Shown here: positions 17,414 to 26,442 of the stretch, one piece after another | Position numbering within the stretch: position 1 is the first letter of the stretch | Layout: the number at the start of each line of letters is the position of its first letter | Assembly: GCA_046046245.1 (NCBI GenBank) | Contig: JBJOKE010000058.1 | Location: 1-46,337, forward strand | From: UBA4615 sp046046245 | Lineage (GTDB): Bacteria > Pseudomonadota > Gammaproteobacteria > Burkholderiales > Burkholderiaceae_E | DNA: 46,337 nt | Reading direction: 5' to 3' | Program-made: the position numbers and the translations under genes | The notes under the pieces: model-generated | Database searches by the model: none | What the model was told of the DNA's origin: nothing | The model's input: the letters and a program-made list of their open reading frames with translations, nothing else

Positions 17414-18607
17414 TCAGCGCGGTGCGCGTCCGCCCGGCTGCGGCCACCGACGCTGGCCGGCGGCGACCCCCCACCAGATCGCCATCACGCCGGCGCACAT
17501 CACGAAGACCGACACGCCGCCGAAGCGCGACGACGCCCAGCCGCCCACCGCGCCGCCGGCGAAGAGGCCCAGCGCCTGCACCGTGTTGTAGAGCCCGAGC
17601 GCCGTGCCCTTGACGTCGGGCGGCGCGAGCCGCGAGACCATCGACGGCACGGTGGCCTCGAGCACGTTGAAGGCCGCGAAGAACACCAGCAGCAGCACGA
17701 CGAAGGGCACGATGCCCACCGGCTGCGCGGCGTAGCCGAGCTGCGCGACGAGGATCGCGGCGATGCCGCCCAGCGTGACCGCGCGCAGCCGGCCCGAACG
17801 CTCGCCCCAGGCGATCGGCGGCACCATCAGCACGAACGACGCGGCGACCACCGGCAGGTAGACCTTCCAGTGGTCCGCGAGCGGCAGCTGCGCGCGTTCG
17901 ACCAGCCAGGCCGGCAGCACCACGAACATCGCCATCTGCACGAGGTGCAGCGAGAAGATGCCGACGTTGAGGCGCATCAGCTCCGGGTCGAGCGCCACCT
18001 CGCGAAAGCGCGTCCGCTGCACGCCCTCGCCCGGTCGGCGCGACGGCGTCGGCAGCGACGGCACCGCGAACAGCACGATGACGATGCCGGCGAGCGCCAT
18101 CAGCCCGGTCAGGTGGAACAGCCCCGCCATGCCGACCCACGCGTACAGCAGCGGCGCGGCGACCAGCGACAGCGCGAAGGTGAGGCCGATGGACGCGCCG
18201 ACCATCGCCATCGCCTTCGTGCGCTGCGAGTCGCGGGTGAGGTCGGCGATGCAGGCGGTGACCGCGGCCGAGATCGCGCCGGTGCCCTGCAGCGCGCGGC
18301 CGATGATCGTCCACGTGAGGTCGGTGGCCTGAGCGGCGACGAGGCTGCCGAGCGCGAACAGCACCAGCCCGAAGATGATCACCGGCTTGCGGCCCAGCCG
18401 GTCCGAGGCCATGCCGAAGGGCAGCTGCAGCACGCCCTGGGTGAGGCTGTAGATCCCGAGCACCAGGCCCACGAGCAGCGGGCTGTCGCCGCCCGGCAGC
18501 GTGTGCGCGTGCACCGCGAAGACCGGCAGGATCAGGAAGAGCCCGAGCATCCGGAACGCGTAGAGCGACGACAGCGACAGGCTGGCGCGCAGCTCGTGCG
18601 AGGTCAT
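17414..18607 (-). CDS. MFS transporter (YajR-like) divergent from uvrA
   Basis: 397 residues with twelve transmembrane segments and a strong motif A (GMASDRLGRKPVII) after helix 2. The N-terminus SLYAFRMLGLFLILPVFAVHA is typical of the MFS gene that sits back-to-back with uvrA in Burkholderiales. A GTG 23 codons upstream would add a Ser/Pro/Ala-rich stretch and cannot be excluded. No C-terminal YAM domain as in E. coli YajR is present. It is probably a drug or metabolite efflux protein of the inner membrane; substrate unknown. Confidence 0.88.
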   Translation of the reverse strand: MTSHELRASLSLSSLYAFRMLGLFLILPVFAVHAHTLPGGDSPLLVGLVLGIYSLTQGVLQLPFGMASDRLGRKPVIIFGLVLFALGSLVAAQATDLTWTIIGRALQGTGAISAAVTACIADLTRDSQRTKAMAMVGASIGLTFALSLVAAPLLYAWVGMAGLFHLTGLMALAGIVIVLFAVPSLPTPSRRPGEGVQRTRFREVALDPELMRLNVGIFSLHLVQMAMFVVLPAWLVERAQLPLADHWKVYLPVVAASFVLMVPPIAWGERSGRLRAVTLGGIAAILVAQLGYAAQPVGIVPFVVLLLVFFAAFNVLEATVPSMVSRLAPPDVKGTALGLYNTVQALGLFAGGAVGGWASSRFGGVSVFVMCAGVMAIWWGVAAGQRRWPQPGGRAPR

Positions 18608-18691
18608 GCGAGCGGCGTCCGGCGCGGCCACGGCGGCGGGGTCGGCTGACACGGGGGAAGCCAGGGGAGAAGGCACTCGGTGGGAGTCGGC

Positions 18692-18699
18692 TATATTAG
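18692..18699. promoter_or_regulatory. AT-rich core of the divergent MFS/uvrA control region
   Basis: The 150-base gap between the two divergent starts contains one AT-rich island (TATATTAG). It can serve as a -10 element on either strand (TATATT forward, TAATAT reverse). No convincing -35 and no CTGT-N8-ACAG LexA box were found by eye. Confidence 0.3.
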
Positions 18700-18757
18700 C
18701 AGGTTGCCTTCTTCCGGCCCGGGCGGCCCGTGCCCCGGACCTTCGCCACGCCGAACG

Positions 18758-21700
18758 ATGCCGAACGACGATCCGAGTCCCAGCCTGGGGGCGAGCCTGG
18801 GTGCCGGCCTCGATGCCGGTCCCGATGCGGGCATCGGTGCGCGCCCAGCCGATCGCGACGACGACGATCGCGCGCACGAGGCCCGCGGCCTCGCGGCGCG
18901 TGCCGCGCGCGCCGAGGGCCGGCCGCTGCAGCAGGCGATCCAGCACCAGATCCGGGTGCGCGGCGCCCGCACCCACAACCTGAAGAACATCAGCCTCGAG
19001 CTGCCGCGCGATGCGCTGGTGGTGATCACCGGGCTGTCGGGCTCGGGCAAGTCCTCGCTCGCGTTCGACACGCTCTACGCCGAGGGGCAGCGCCGCTACG
19101 TCGAGTCGCTGTCGGCCTACGCGCGGCAGTTCCTGCAGCTGATGGAGAAGCCTGACGTCGACCTGATCGAGGGCCTGTCGCCCGCGATCGCGATCGAGCA
19201 GAAGGCCACCTCGCACAACCCGCGCTCGACGGTGGGCACCGTCACCGAGATCCACGACTACCTGCGGCTGCTGTTCGCGCGGGTCGGCACGCCCTACTGC
19301 CCGAACCATCCCGACCAGCCGCTCGAGGCGCAGAGCGTCTCGCAGATGGTCGACGCGGTGCTCGCCCTGCCCGAGGACACCAAGCTGATGGTGCTGGCGC
19401 CCGTGGTCGCGAACCGCAAGGGCGAGCACCTGGACCTCTTCGAGGACCTGCGCGCGCAGGGCTTCGTGCGGGTGCGCGTGAGGAGCGAGGGGAAGACCGC
19501 GGCCAGGATCCACGAGCTCGAGGATCCGCCGAAGCTCGCGAAGACCGGCCGGCACTCGATCGACGTGGTGGTCGACCGGCTGAAGGTCGGTGCGTCGATG
19601 AAGCAGCGGCTCGCCGAGTCGTTCGAGACGGCGCTCCGGATCGCCGACGGCCGCGCGATCGCGATGGAGATGACGGACGGCGCGGAAGGCGGACGCGAGC
19701 TGCTGTTCTCCAACCGCTTCGCCTGCCCGGTCTGCAGCCACGCGCTGCGCGAGCTCGAGCCGCGGCTCTTCTCGTTCAACAACCCGATCGGCGCCTGTCC
19801 CGACTGCGACGGCCTGGGCACGGTGCAGTTCTTCGACCCGGCGCGCGTGGTCCACTTCCCGAACCTCGGGCTCGGTGCCGGCGCGATCCGCGGCTGGGAC
19901 CGGCGCAACCAGTTCTACTTCCAGATGCTGCAGAGCCTCGCGGCGTTCTACGGCTTCGACGTGGACACGCCGTTCGAGCAGCTCGCCGACGACGTGCGGC
20001 GCGTGATCCTGCAGGGCTCGGGCGAGAAGAAGATCCCCTTCGTCTACCTGACCGAGAGCGGCAAGGCCTCGACCCGCCAGCACCCGTTCGAGGGCGTGAT
20101 CCCGAACCTCGAGCGCCGCTACCGGGAGACCGACTCCACGCACGTCCGCGAGGAGCTCTCCAAGTACCTGAACACCAAGCCCTGCCCCGCCTGCGCGGGC
20201 ACGCGGCTGAAGGCCGAGGCGCGCAGCGTGCGCGTCGGGCCGCGCGGCGCCGACGAGCCGATCTGGACGGTGTCGAAATGGACGCTGGGCCAGGCGCAGG
20301 CCTGGTTCCGCGGGCTGGCGCTGCCGGGCGCGAAGGCCGCGATCGGCGAGCGGATCGTCCGCGAGATCGCCAGCAGGCTGCAGTTCCTGGTCGACGTCGG
20401 CCTCGACTACCTGTCGCTCGACCGCTCGGCCGAGACGCTGTCGGGCGGCGAGTCGCAGCGCATCCGCCTCGCGTCGCAGATCGGCTCGGGCCTGACCGGC
20501 GTGATGTACGTGCTCGACGAGCCGTCGATCGGCCTGCACCAGCGCGACAACGACCGGCTGATCGGCACGCTGCGCCATCTGCGCGACCTCGGCAACTCGG
20601 TGCTGGTGGTGGAGCACGACGAGGACGCGATCCTCGCGGCGGACCACGTCGTCGACATGGGGCCGGGCGCGGGCGCGCACGGCGGCGAGGTCGTCGCGCA
20701 GGGCACGCCGCGGCAGATCGCGGCGAACCCCGCGTCGCTGACCGGCCGCTACCTGTCGGGCACGCTCGCGATCGACGTGCCCTTCGCGCGGGTGCCGCCC
20801 GGCGACAGGCACCTGATCATCCGCGGCGCGCGCGGCAACAACCTGCGCGGCGTCGACGTGTCGATCCCGGTGGGACTGCTCGTCTGCGTGACCGGCGTCT
20901 CGGGCTCGGGCAAGTCGACGCTGGTCAACGACACGCTGCACCACGCGGTCGCCCGCCACCTGTACGGCTCGCAGGCGCAGCCCGCCGCCCACGACGGCAT
21001 CGACGGCCTCGAGCACTTCGACAAGGCGATCGCCGTCGACCAGAGCCCGATCGGCCGCACGCCGCGCAGCAACCCGGCCACCTACACGGGCCTGTTCACG
21101 CCGATCCGCGACCTGTTCGCCGAGACGCCCACCGCGCGCGAGCGCGGCTACGGCGCCGGCCGCTTCTCGTTCAACGTGAAGGGCGGGCGCTGCGAGTCCT
21201 GCGAGGGCGACGGCATGATCAAGGTCGAGATGCACTTCCTACCCGACGTCTACGTGCCCTGCGACGTCTGCCACGGCGCCCGCTACAACCGCGAGACGCT
21301 CGAGGTCCTGTACAAGGCGAAGAACATCGCCGAGGTGCTCGACATGACCGTCGAGCAGGCCGCGGCCTTCTTCGCGAGCGTGCCCGCGATCGCGCGCAAG
21401 CTGCAGACCCTGCTCGACGTGGGCCTGGGCTACGTGCGGCTCGGCCAGAGCGCCATCACGCTGTCCGGCGGCGAGGCGCAGCGGGTGAAGCTGTCGCAGG
21501 AGCTCTCCAAGCGCGACACCGGCCGCACGCTCTACATCCTCGACGAGCCGACCACCGGCCTGCACTTCCACGACATCGCGCTGCTGCTGAAGGTGATCCA
21601 CACGCTGCGCGACCACGGCAACACCGTGGTGGTGATCGAGCACAACCTCGACGTGATCAAGACCGCCGACTGGGTGATCGACATGGGCCCGGAGGGCGGC

Positions 21701-21823
21701 GCGGGCGGCGGCACGGTGGTGGCCGCGGGCACGCCCGAGCAGATCGCGCAGGTCGGGGCGAGCCACACCGGGCGCTACCTCGGACGGGTGCTGGACAGGG
21801 CACGGCGCGGTCTGGCGGCCTGA
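18758..21823 (+). CDS. uvrA: Excinuclease ABC subunit A
   Basis: 1021 residues, against about 940-955 usually. The excess is an N-terminal arm of about 66 residues (Gly/Ala/Asp-rich, repeating LGAGLDAG-like units) before the canonical IRVRGARTHNLKNI. UvrA features follow: Walker A GLSGSGKS with K98, a zinc-finger module, ABC signature LSGGESQRI, a second Walker A GVSGSGKST with K719, a second zinc motif region (CESCEGDG, CDVC) and signature LSGGEAQRV. UvrA dimers find bulky DNA lesions and load UvrB for nucleotide excision repair. The ATG 18758 is the best start because no other ATG precedes the conserved domain; a still earlier GTG is open. Confidence 0.96.
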   Translation: MPNDDPSPSLGASLGAGLDAGPDAGIGARPADRDDDDRAHEARGLAARAARAEGRPLQQAIQHQIRVRGARTHNLKNISLELPRDALVVITGLSGSGKSSLAFDTLYAEGQRRYVESLSAYARQFLQLMEKPDVDLIEGLSPAIAIEQKATSHNPRSTVGTVTEIHDYLRLLFARVGTPYCPNHPDQPLEAQSVSQMVDAVLALPEDTKLMVLAPVVANRKGEHLDLFEDLRAQGFVRVRVRSEGKTAARIHELEDPPKLAKTGRHSIDVVVDRLKVGASMKQRLAESFETALRIADGRAIAMEMTDGAEGGRELLFSNRFACPVCSHALRELEPRLFSFNNPIGACPDCDGLGTVQFFDPARVVHFPNLGLGAGAIRGWDRRNQFYFQMLQSLAAFYGFDVDTPFEQLADDVRRVILQGSGEKKIPFVYLTESGKASTRQHPFEGVIPNLERRYRETDSTHVREELSKYLNTKPCPACAGTRLKAEARSVRVGPRGADEPIWTVSKWTLGQAQAWFRGLALPGAKAAIGERIVREIASRLQFLVDVGLDYLSLDRSAETLSGGESQRIRLASQIGSGLTGVMYVLDEPSIGLHQRDNDRLIGTLRHLRDLGNSVLVVEHDEDAILAADHVVDMGPGAGAHGGEVVAQGTPRQIAANPASLTGRYLSGTLAIDVPFARVPPGDRHLIIRGARGNNLRGVDVSIPVGLLVCVTGVSGSGKSTLVNDTLHHAVARHLYGSQAQPAAHDGIDGLEHFDKAIAVDQSPIGRTPRSNPATYTGLFTPIRDLFAETPTARERGYGAGRFSFNVKGGRCESCEGDGMIKVEMHFLPDVYVPCDVCHGARYNRETLEVLYKAKNIAEVLDMTVEQAAAFFASVPAIARKLQTLLDVGLGYVRLGQSAITLSGGEAQRVKLSQELSKRDTGRTLYILDEPTTGLHFHDIALLLKVIHTLRDHGNTVVVIEHNLDVIKTADWVIDMGPEGGAGGGTVVAAGTPEQIAQVGASHTGRYLGRVLDRARRGLAA

Positions 21824-22061
21824 TCCGGCGGGCCCCCGACGCCGGCGCGTGCCGGCGGCCCCCGCGCTCGAGCCCGGTCATCCGGGCCCGGACCGCGACC
21901 CTTCTCCGTGGCAGGAAGGCGACGCGACCGCCGCCGTCACCGACCGTTCGGATCGTCCGCGCCGCCGCCCGGGCATCCGACGTGCTTCCCGTCATTGCCC
22001 CGCGTGCCCGCCGGCCCGATAAGTGCGGGACGAGACGAACGACGGACAGAAGACACACCCC

Positions 22062-22277
22062 ATGATCATCCATCCCCAGACGGTCGAGCTGCATCCGACC
22101 GACCTCAGACTGCTGGCCGAGAGCGGCCTCGCGCTGGCCGGCGCGCAGCCCGGCGCCACCGTGCTGCCGATCGGCCGCGCCGACCTCGCCTTCCGCCTGA
22201 AGGACGCGCGCGCCCGGACGGACGACCCCGCCCAGCGCGCGGTGATCGTAAGCTTCCTGAAGCAGCTGCGGGCCTGA
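22062..22277 (+). CDS. Small protein of unknown function (71 aa)
   Basis: I do not recognise this protein. It has 71 residues, starts MIIHPQTVELHPTDLRLLAE, and is predicted soluble with a helical C-terminus (QRAVIVSFLKQLRA). It has no cysteine, no signal peptide and no membrane segment. Codon use fits the neighbours. It lies 238 bases after uvrA and 82 bases before the glutamate dehydrogenase gene on the same strand, so it could be co-transcribed with the latter. The 238-base gap before it shows nothing recognisable. Confidence 0.6.
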   Translation: MIIHPQTVELHPTDLRLLAESGLALAGAQPGATVLPIGRADLAFRLKDARARTDDPAQRAVIVSFLKQLRA

Positions 22278-22359
22278 CGCCCCCGGCCCCGCCCGCGCCC
22301 GCCGCGGGAAGCGGCCGATCCGGTTCCGCGGCACCCGTCGATCACACGGAGGCGCCGCG

Positions 22360-23634
22360 ATGACCGCCCTGTCCTACGCGCCCGGCACCACGCCGGACGG
22401 CCCCTGGGCCACCTACCTCGACCAGGTCGAGCGCGTGCGCCCCTACCTCGGTCCGCTGGAGAAGTGGGTCGAGACGCTGAAGCGGCCCAAGCGCTGTCTC
22501 GTCGTCGACGTGCCGATCGAGCTGGACGACGGCCGGGTCGCGCACTTCGAGGGCTTCCGGGTCCAGCACAACCTGTCGCGCGGCCCCGGCAAGGGCGGCG
22601 TGCGCTACCACCCCGGGGTCAACCTCGAGGAGGTGATGGCGCTCGCGGCCTGGATGACGATCAAGAACGCCGCGGTGAACCTGCCCTACGGCGGCGCCAA
22701 GGGCGGCGTGCGCTGCGACCCGCGCGCGCTGTCGATCAAGGAGCTCGAGCGGCTCACGCGGCGCTACACCAGCGAGATCGGCATCGTCATCGGCCCCCAG
22801 CAGGACATCCCCGCGCCCGACGTCAACACCAACGCCCAGGTGATGGCCTGGATGATGGACACCTACTCGACCAACGTCGGCGCCACCACGACCGGCGTCG
22901 TCACCGGCAAGCCGATCGCGCTCGGCGGCTCGCTCGGACGCGTGAAGGCGACCGGCCGCGGCGTGTTCGTCGTGGGCCGCGAGGCGGCGCGGCGGCTCGG
23001 TCAGCCGATCGAGGGCGCGCGCGTCGCGGTCCAGGGATTCGGCAACGTCGGTGCATCGGCGGCGGAGATGTACGCGGCGCACGGCGCGAAGGTCGTCGCG
23101 GTGCAGGACGCGAGCGGCACCGTGCTGAACGATGCCGGCCTCGACGTGCCGGCGCTCGTCGCCCACGCCGAGGCGCACGGCGGCGTGGCGGGCTTCCCCG
23201 GCGCCGACCCGATCGACGCCGAGTCGTTCTGGCAGGTGGCATCCGACGTGCTGATCCCGGCCGCCCTCGAGGGCGTGCTGACCGCCGAGCGCGCGCGGCG
23301 GCTGCGCACGCGGCTCGTCGTCGAGGGCGCGAACGGCCCGACGCTGCCCGAGGCCGACGCGATCCTGGGCGACCGCGGGATCACGGTCGTGCCCGACGTG
23401 ATCGCGAACGCCGGCGGCGTGACGGTCTCGTACTTCGAGTGGGTCCAGGACTTCTCCAGCTTCTTCTGGACCGAGGAGGAGATCGACGCGCGGCTCGACG
23501 CGATCCTCGTCGGCGCGTTCGGCCGGATCTGGGCCGATGCCGCGCGGCACCGGATCCCGCTGCGCAGCGCGGCCTTCGTCGTCGCCTGCGAGCGGGTGCT
23601 GGCGGCGCGCGAGCTGCGCGGGCTCTACCCCTGA
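22360..23634 (+). CDS. gdhA: Glu/Leu/Phe/Val dehydrogenase (NAD-type glutamate dehydrogenase)
   Basis: 424 residues, the size of hexameric GDH. GGAGG lies eight bases upstream of the ATG. Substrate-binding GKGGVRYHP is followed by catalytic K114 in LPYGGAKGGV, and the dinucleotide fold starts GFGNVG. The family tail VVPDVIANAGGVTVSYFEW is intact. It interconverts glutamate with 2-oxoglutarate and ammonia, but leucine or other amino-acid specificity cannot be excluded. The stop overlaps the stop of the convergent P-type ATPase gene by ten bases. Confidence 0.92.
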   Translation: MTALSYAPGTTPDGPWATYLDQVERVRPYLGPLEKWVETLKRPKRCLVVDVPIELDDGRVAHFEGFRVQHNLSRGPGKGGVRYHPGVNLEEVMALAAWMTIKNAAVNLPYGGAKGGVRCDPRALSIKELERLTRRYTSEIGIVIGPQQDIPAPDVNTNAQVMAWMMDTYSTNVGATTTGVVTGKPIALGGSLGRVKATGRGVFVVGREAARRLGQPIEGARVAVQGFGNVGASAAEMYAAHGAKVVAVQDASGTVLNDAGLDVPALVAHAEAHGGVAGFPGADPIDAESFWQVASDVLIPAALEGVLTAERARRLRTRLVVEGANGPTLPEADAILGDRGITVVPDVIANAGGVTVSYFEWVQDFSSFFWTEEEIDARLDAILVGAFGRIWADAARHRIPLRSAAFVVACERVLAARELRGLYP

Positions 23635-26345
23635 CGCGCGGCGCGCCGGGCCACCGCCTTGCGCGCCTCCTCGACCCAGAGCACCGTGCTCGCCAGCGCG
23701 AGCAGCGTCGCGAGCGTGCCGGCCGACGGCGGCACGACGTGGAACAGCGCGGCGAGCGGCGGCAGGTAGAGCACCGCTGCCTGCAGCACCAACGAGGCGG
23801 CGAGCCCCGCGCCGAGCCAGCGGTTCTCGCGCAGCCCGCCGCGCAGCGCCGAGCGCGTCGCGGACCGGCAGTTCAGCACGTTGAACCACTGCGCGAATGC
23901 GAGCAGGGTGAAGGTCTCCGTGCGGACCACGTCGATCGGCGCGCCCGCGGCGTGCCGCCATGCGAACCAGCCCGCGCAGATCGCGACCGAGACGGGCACC
24001 AGCACCGCGAGCCGCCGCAGCATCGCCGCGTCGAGCAGCACCGCCTCGCGCGGCACCGGCGGGCGGCGCATCTCGTCGCCGTCGGGCGGGTCCATCACGA
24101 GGTTGACCGTCACCGTGCCCTCGGTCACCAGGTTGTTCCAGAGGATCTGCACCGCGAGCAGCGGCAGCGGCCAGCCGGCCGCGAGCGCGATCAGCAGCAG
24201 GCAGACCTCGTCGACCGAGGTCGCGAACAGGAACAGGATGACCTTGCGCAGGTTGCCGTGGACCACGCGGCCCTCCTCGACCGCGCGCACGATGGTCGCG
24301 AAGTCGTCGTCGGTGAGCACGATCCGCGCGGCGTTCTTCGCCACCTCGGTGCCGGAGACGCCCATCGCGATGCCGACGTCGGCGCGCGCGAGCGCCGGCG
24401 CGTCGTTCACGCCGTCGCCGGTCATCGCGACGACATCGCCGCGCGCCTGCAGCGCCTCGACGATGCGCAGCTTCTGCGCGGGCTGCACGCGGGCGAAGAC
24501 CGCGACGCCGTCGAGCGCATCGCGCAGCTCGCCCTCGTCCATCCGCTCCAGCGCGGCGCCGTCGACCGCGCGGTCGCCCTCGGCCGCGATCCCGAGCGCG
24601 CGCGCGATCGCCATCCCGGTGAGCACGTGATCGCCGGTGATCATCACCGGGCGGATTCCGGCGGCGCGGCAGCGCGCCACCGCGTCCTTCGCCGATGCGC
24701 GCGGCGGGTCGATCTGGCCGACCAGCCCGAGCAGCCGCGCGCGGCCGGATCGCAGGCCCGCGGGGCCTTCGGCCGGATCGAAGCGGTCCGCCTCGATGCG
24801 CGCGAACGCGAGCACGCGCAGCGCGCGTCCGGCCATGTCCTCGGCCGCGCGCCGCGCCGCATCCGCCGCGCGCCCGGCCGCGGCGTCGCCCCCGGTCACG
24901 ACGAGCCGCAGCACCGCCTCGGGCGCACCCTTGACCGCGAGCACCCAGCCGCCCCCCTCGCCGCGGTGGCCGGTCGCCATCAGCTTCGCATCGGCGTCGA
25001 ACGGCAGCTCGGCCGCGCGCGGCACCGCGGCGCGCAGCGCGTCGGCGTCGATGCCGGCCTTCGCGGCGAGCACGATCAGCGCTGCCTCGGTCGGGTCGCC
25101 GGCGCCGACCCAGGCGCCGCGCTCGTCCTCGGGTGCGAGCAGCGCGGCGTCGTTGCAGAGCACGCCCGCCTGCAGCAGCGCGACCAGGGCCGGGTCGGCG
25201 GGGTCGAGCGGCGCGCCGGCCTCGGCGAAGCCGCCCGTCGGCACGAGGCCGGCGCCGGAGACCGTCACGACACGCGCCGGCGCACCGCCCTCGCCGGGCA
25301 GCCACGCCTCGACCGCGGTCATCTCGTTGCGCGTGAGCGTGCCGGTCTTGTCGCTGCAGATGACCGTGACCGCGCCGAGCGTCTCGACGGCCGACAGGCG
25401 CCGGACGATCGCGCCGCGCGCGGCCATCCGCTGCATGCCCACCGCCAGCGCGATCGTCGTCGCGACCGGCAGGCCCTCGGGCACCAGGGACACCATCTGG
25501 CTGATCGCCACCATCAGCAGGTCGCCGAGCGGTTCGCCGCGCAGCACGCCCGCCGCCATCACCGCGGCGAAGAGCGCGAGCGCGACGCCGACCAGCGTCC
25601 GGCCGAAGCCCGCCAGCCGCCGCTCGAGCGGCGTCGCCGGCTCGTGCGCGGACTCGGTCAGCCGCGCGATCCGGCCGACCTCGGTGTGCACGCCGGTGGC
25701 GACCACCACCGCACGGCCGCGTCCCGACGACACGTACGTGCCGGACCAGACCATCGAGCGGCGGTCGGCGAGCGTGGTCGCCTCGGGCAGCGCGGCGACC
25801 GACTTGCCGACCGGCACGGACTCGCCGGTCAGCGCGGCCTCGGCCGCGGCGAGCGACGCGGCCTCGAGCAGGCGGGCGTCGGCGCCGACCGCGTCACCGG
25901 CCGCGAGCGACAGCAGGTCGCCGGGCACGAGGCCGCTCGCCTCGATCTCGCGTTCGGCGCCGTCGCGGACGACCCGCACCCGCAGCGTCGAGAGCCGGCG
26001 CAGCGCCGCCATCGAGCGTTCGGCCCGGCCCTCCTGCAGCGCGCCGACGATCGCGTTAAGGATCACGACCACGCCGATCACCGCGGCATCGCCGAGGTGG
26101 CCGAGCGACAGCGCCATCAGCGCGGCGACGCCGAGCAGCGCCACCAGCGGGCTCGCGAACTGGCGCGCCGCGCGGCGCCACACCGGCGGCGGCGGCGGCT
26201 CGGGCAGCGCGTTCGGGCCGTTCGCGGCGAGGCGGCGCTCGACCTCGGCGGCGCCGAGTCCGGCGAGCGGGTCGGTGGCGAGTCGGCGCGCGACCTCGGT
26301 CGCATCGAGGGCGTGCCAGGGCGCGGCATGGACGGGATCGGTCAT
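23625..26345 (-). CDS. Cation-translocating P-type ATPase (P2 type)
   Basis: 906 residues with all P-type ATPase parts. These are an N-terminal cation-ATPase domain (HALDATEVARRL), the actuator loop (LTGESVPVGK), PEGLP in M4 with E290, phosphorylated D332 in CSDKTGT, the nucleotide domain (VKGAPE) and the hinge TGDGVNDAPAL. M6 reads NNLVTEGT with E742 where SERCA has D800. Calcium or manganese export is plausible but specificity is not proven. The start chosen is the first ATG next to the conserved N-terminus; an earlier open start only adds Arg-rich residues and would cover the Anr-type box. Anr-controlled P-type ATPases of this kind are known from low-oxygen gene sets. Confidence 0.9.
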   Translation of the reverse strand: MTDPVHAAPWHALDATEVARRLATDPLAGLGAAEVERRLAANGPNALPEPPPPPVWRRAARQFASPLVALLGVAALMALSLGHLGDAAVIGVVVILNAIVGALQEGRAERSMAALRRLSTLRVRVVRDGAEREIEASGLVPGDLLSLAAGDAVGADARLLEAASLAAAEAALTGESVPVGKSVAALPEATTLADRRSMVWSGTYVSSGRGRAVVVATGVHTEVGRIARLTESAHEPATPLERRLAGFGRTLVGVALALFAAVMAAGVLRGEPLGDLLMVAISQMVSLVPEGLPVATTIALAVGMQRMAARGAIVRRLSAVETLGAVTVICSDKTGTLTRNEMTAVEAWLPGEGGAPARVVTVSGAGLVPTGGFAEAGAPLDPADPALVALLQAGVLCNDAALLAPEDERGAWVGAGDPTEAALIVLAAKAGIDADALRAAVPRAAELPFDADAKLMATGHRGEGGGWVLAVKGAPEAVLRLVVTGGDAAAGRAADAARRAAEDMAGRALRVLAFARIEADRFDPAEGPAGLRSGRARLLGLVGQIDPPRASAKDAVARCRAAGIRPVMITGDHVLTGMAIARALGIAAEGDRAVDGAALERMDEGELRDALDGVAVFARVQPAQKLRIVEALQARGDVVAMTGDGVNDAPALARADVGIAMGVSGTEVAKNAARIVLTDDDFATIVRAVEEGRVVHGNLRKVILFLFATSVDEVCLLLIALAAGWPLPLLAVQILWNNLVTEGTVTVNLVMDPPDGDEMRRPPVPREAVLLDAAMLRRLAVLVPVSVAICAGWFAWRHAAGAPIDVVRTETFTLLAFAQWFNVLNCRSATRSALRGGLRENRWLGAGLAASLVLQAAVLYLPPLAALFHVVPPSAGTLATLLALASTVLWVEEARKAVARRAARQG

Positions 26346-26400
26346 CCGCGCCGAGCATAGGCGAGCGCGGCGGCGGCCGGCCACGCGGCGCGCAGGCGAC

Positions 26401-26414
26401 TTGATCCCGGTCAA
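26401..26414 (-). promoter_or_regulatory. FNR/Anr-type box upstream of the P-type ATPase gene
   Basis: TTGATCCCGGTCAA matches TTGAT-N4-ATCAA at nine of ten positions and is flanked by a complementary C/G pair. A possible -10 (TATGCT, minus strand 26359-26354) puts the box centre near -61, a class I FNR position. If correct, the transcript would begin almost at the ATG. Binding of an oxygen-responsive CRP/FNR regulator is inference. Confidence 0.6.
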
Positions 26415-26442
26415 GCGGCGGGCACGGCGGCCCGCACGACCC

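Noticed and set aside
18608..18757. LexA (SOS) box before uvrA
   Set aside because: I looked for CTGT-N8-ACAG in the divergent gap. The AT-rich island CTATATTAGCAG does not match well enough.
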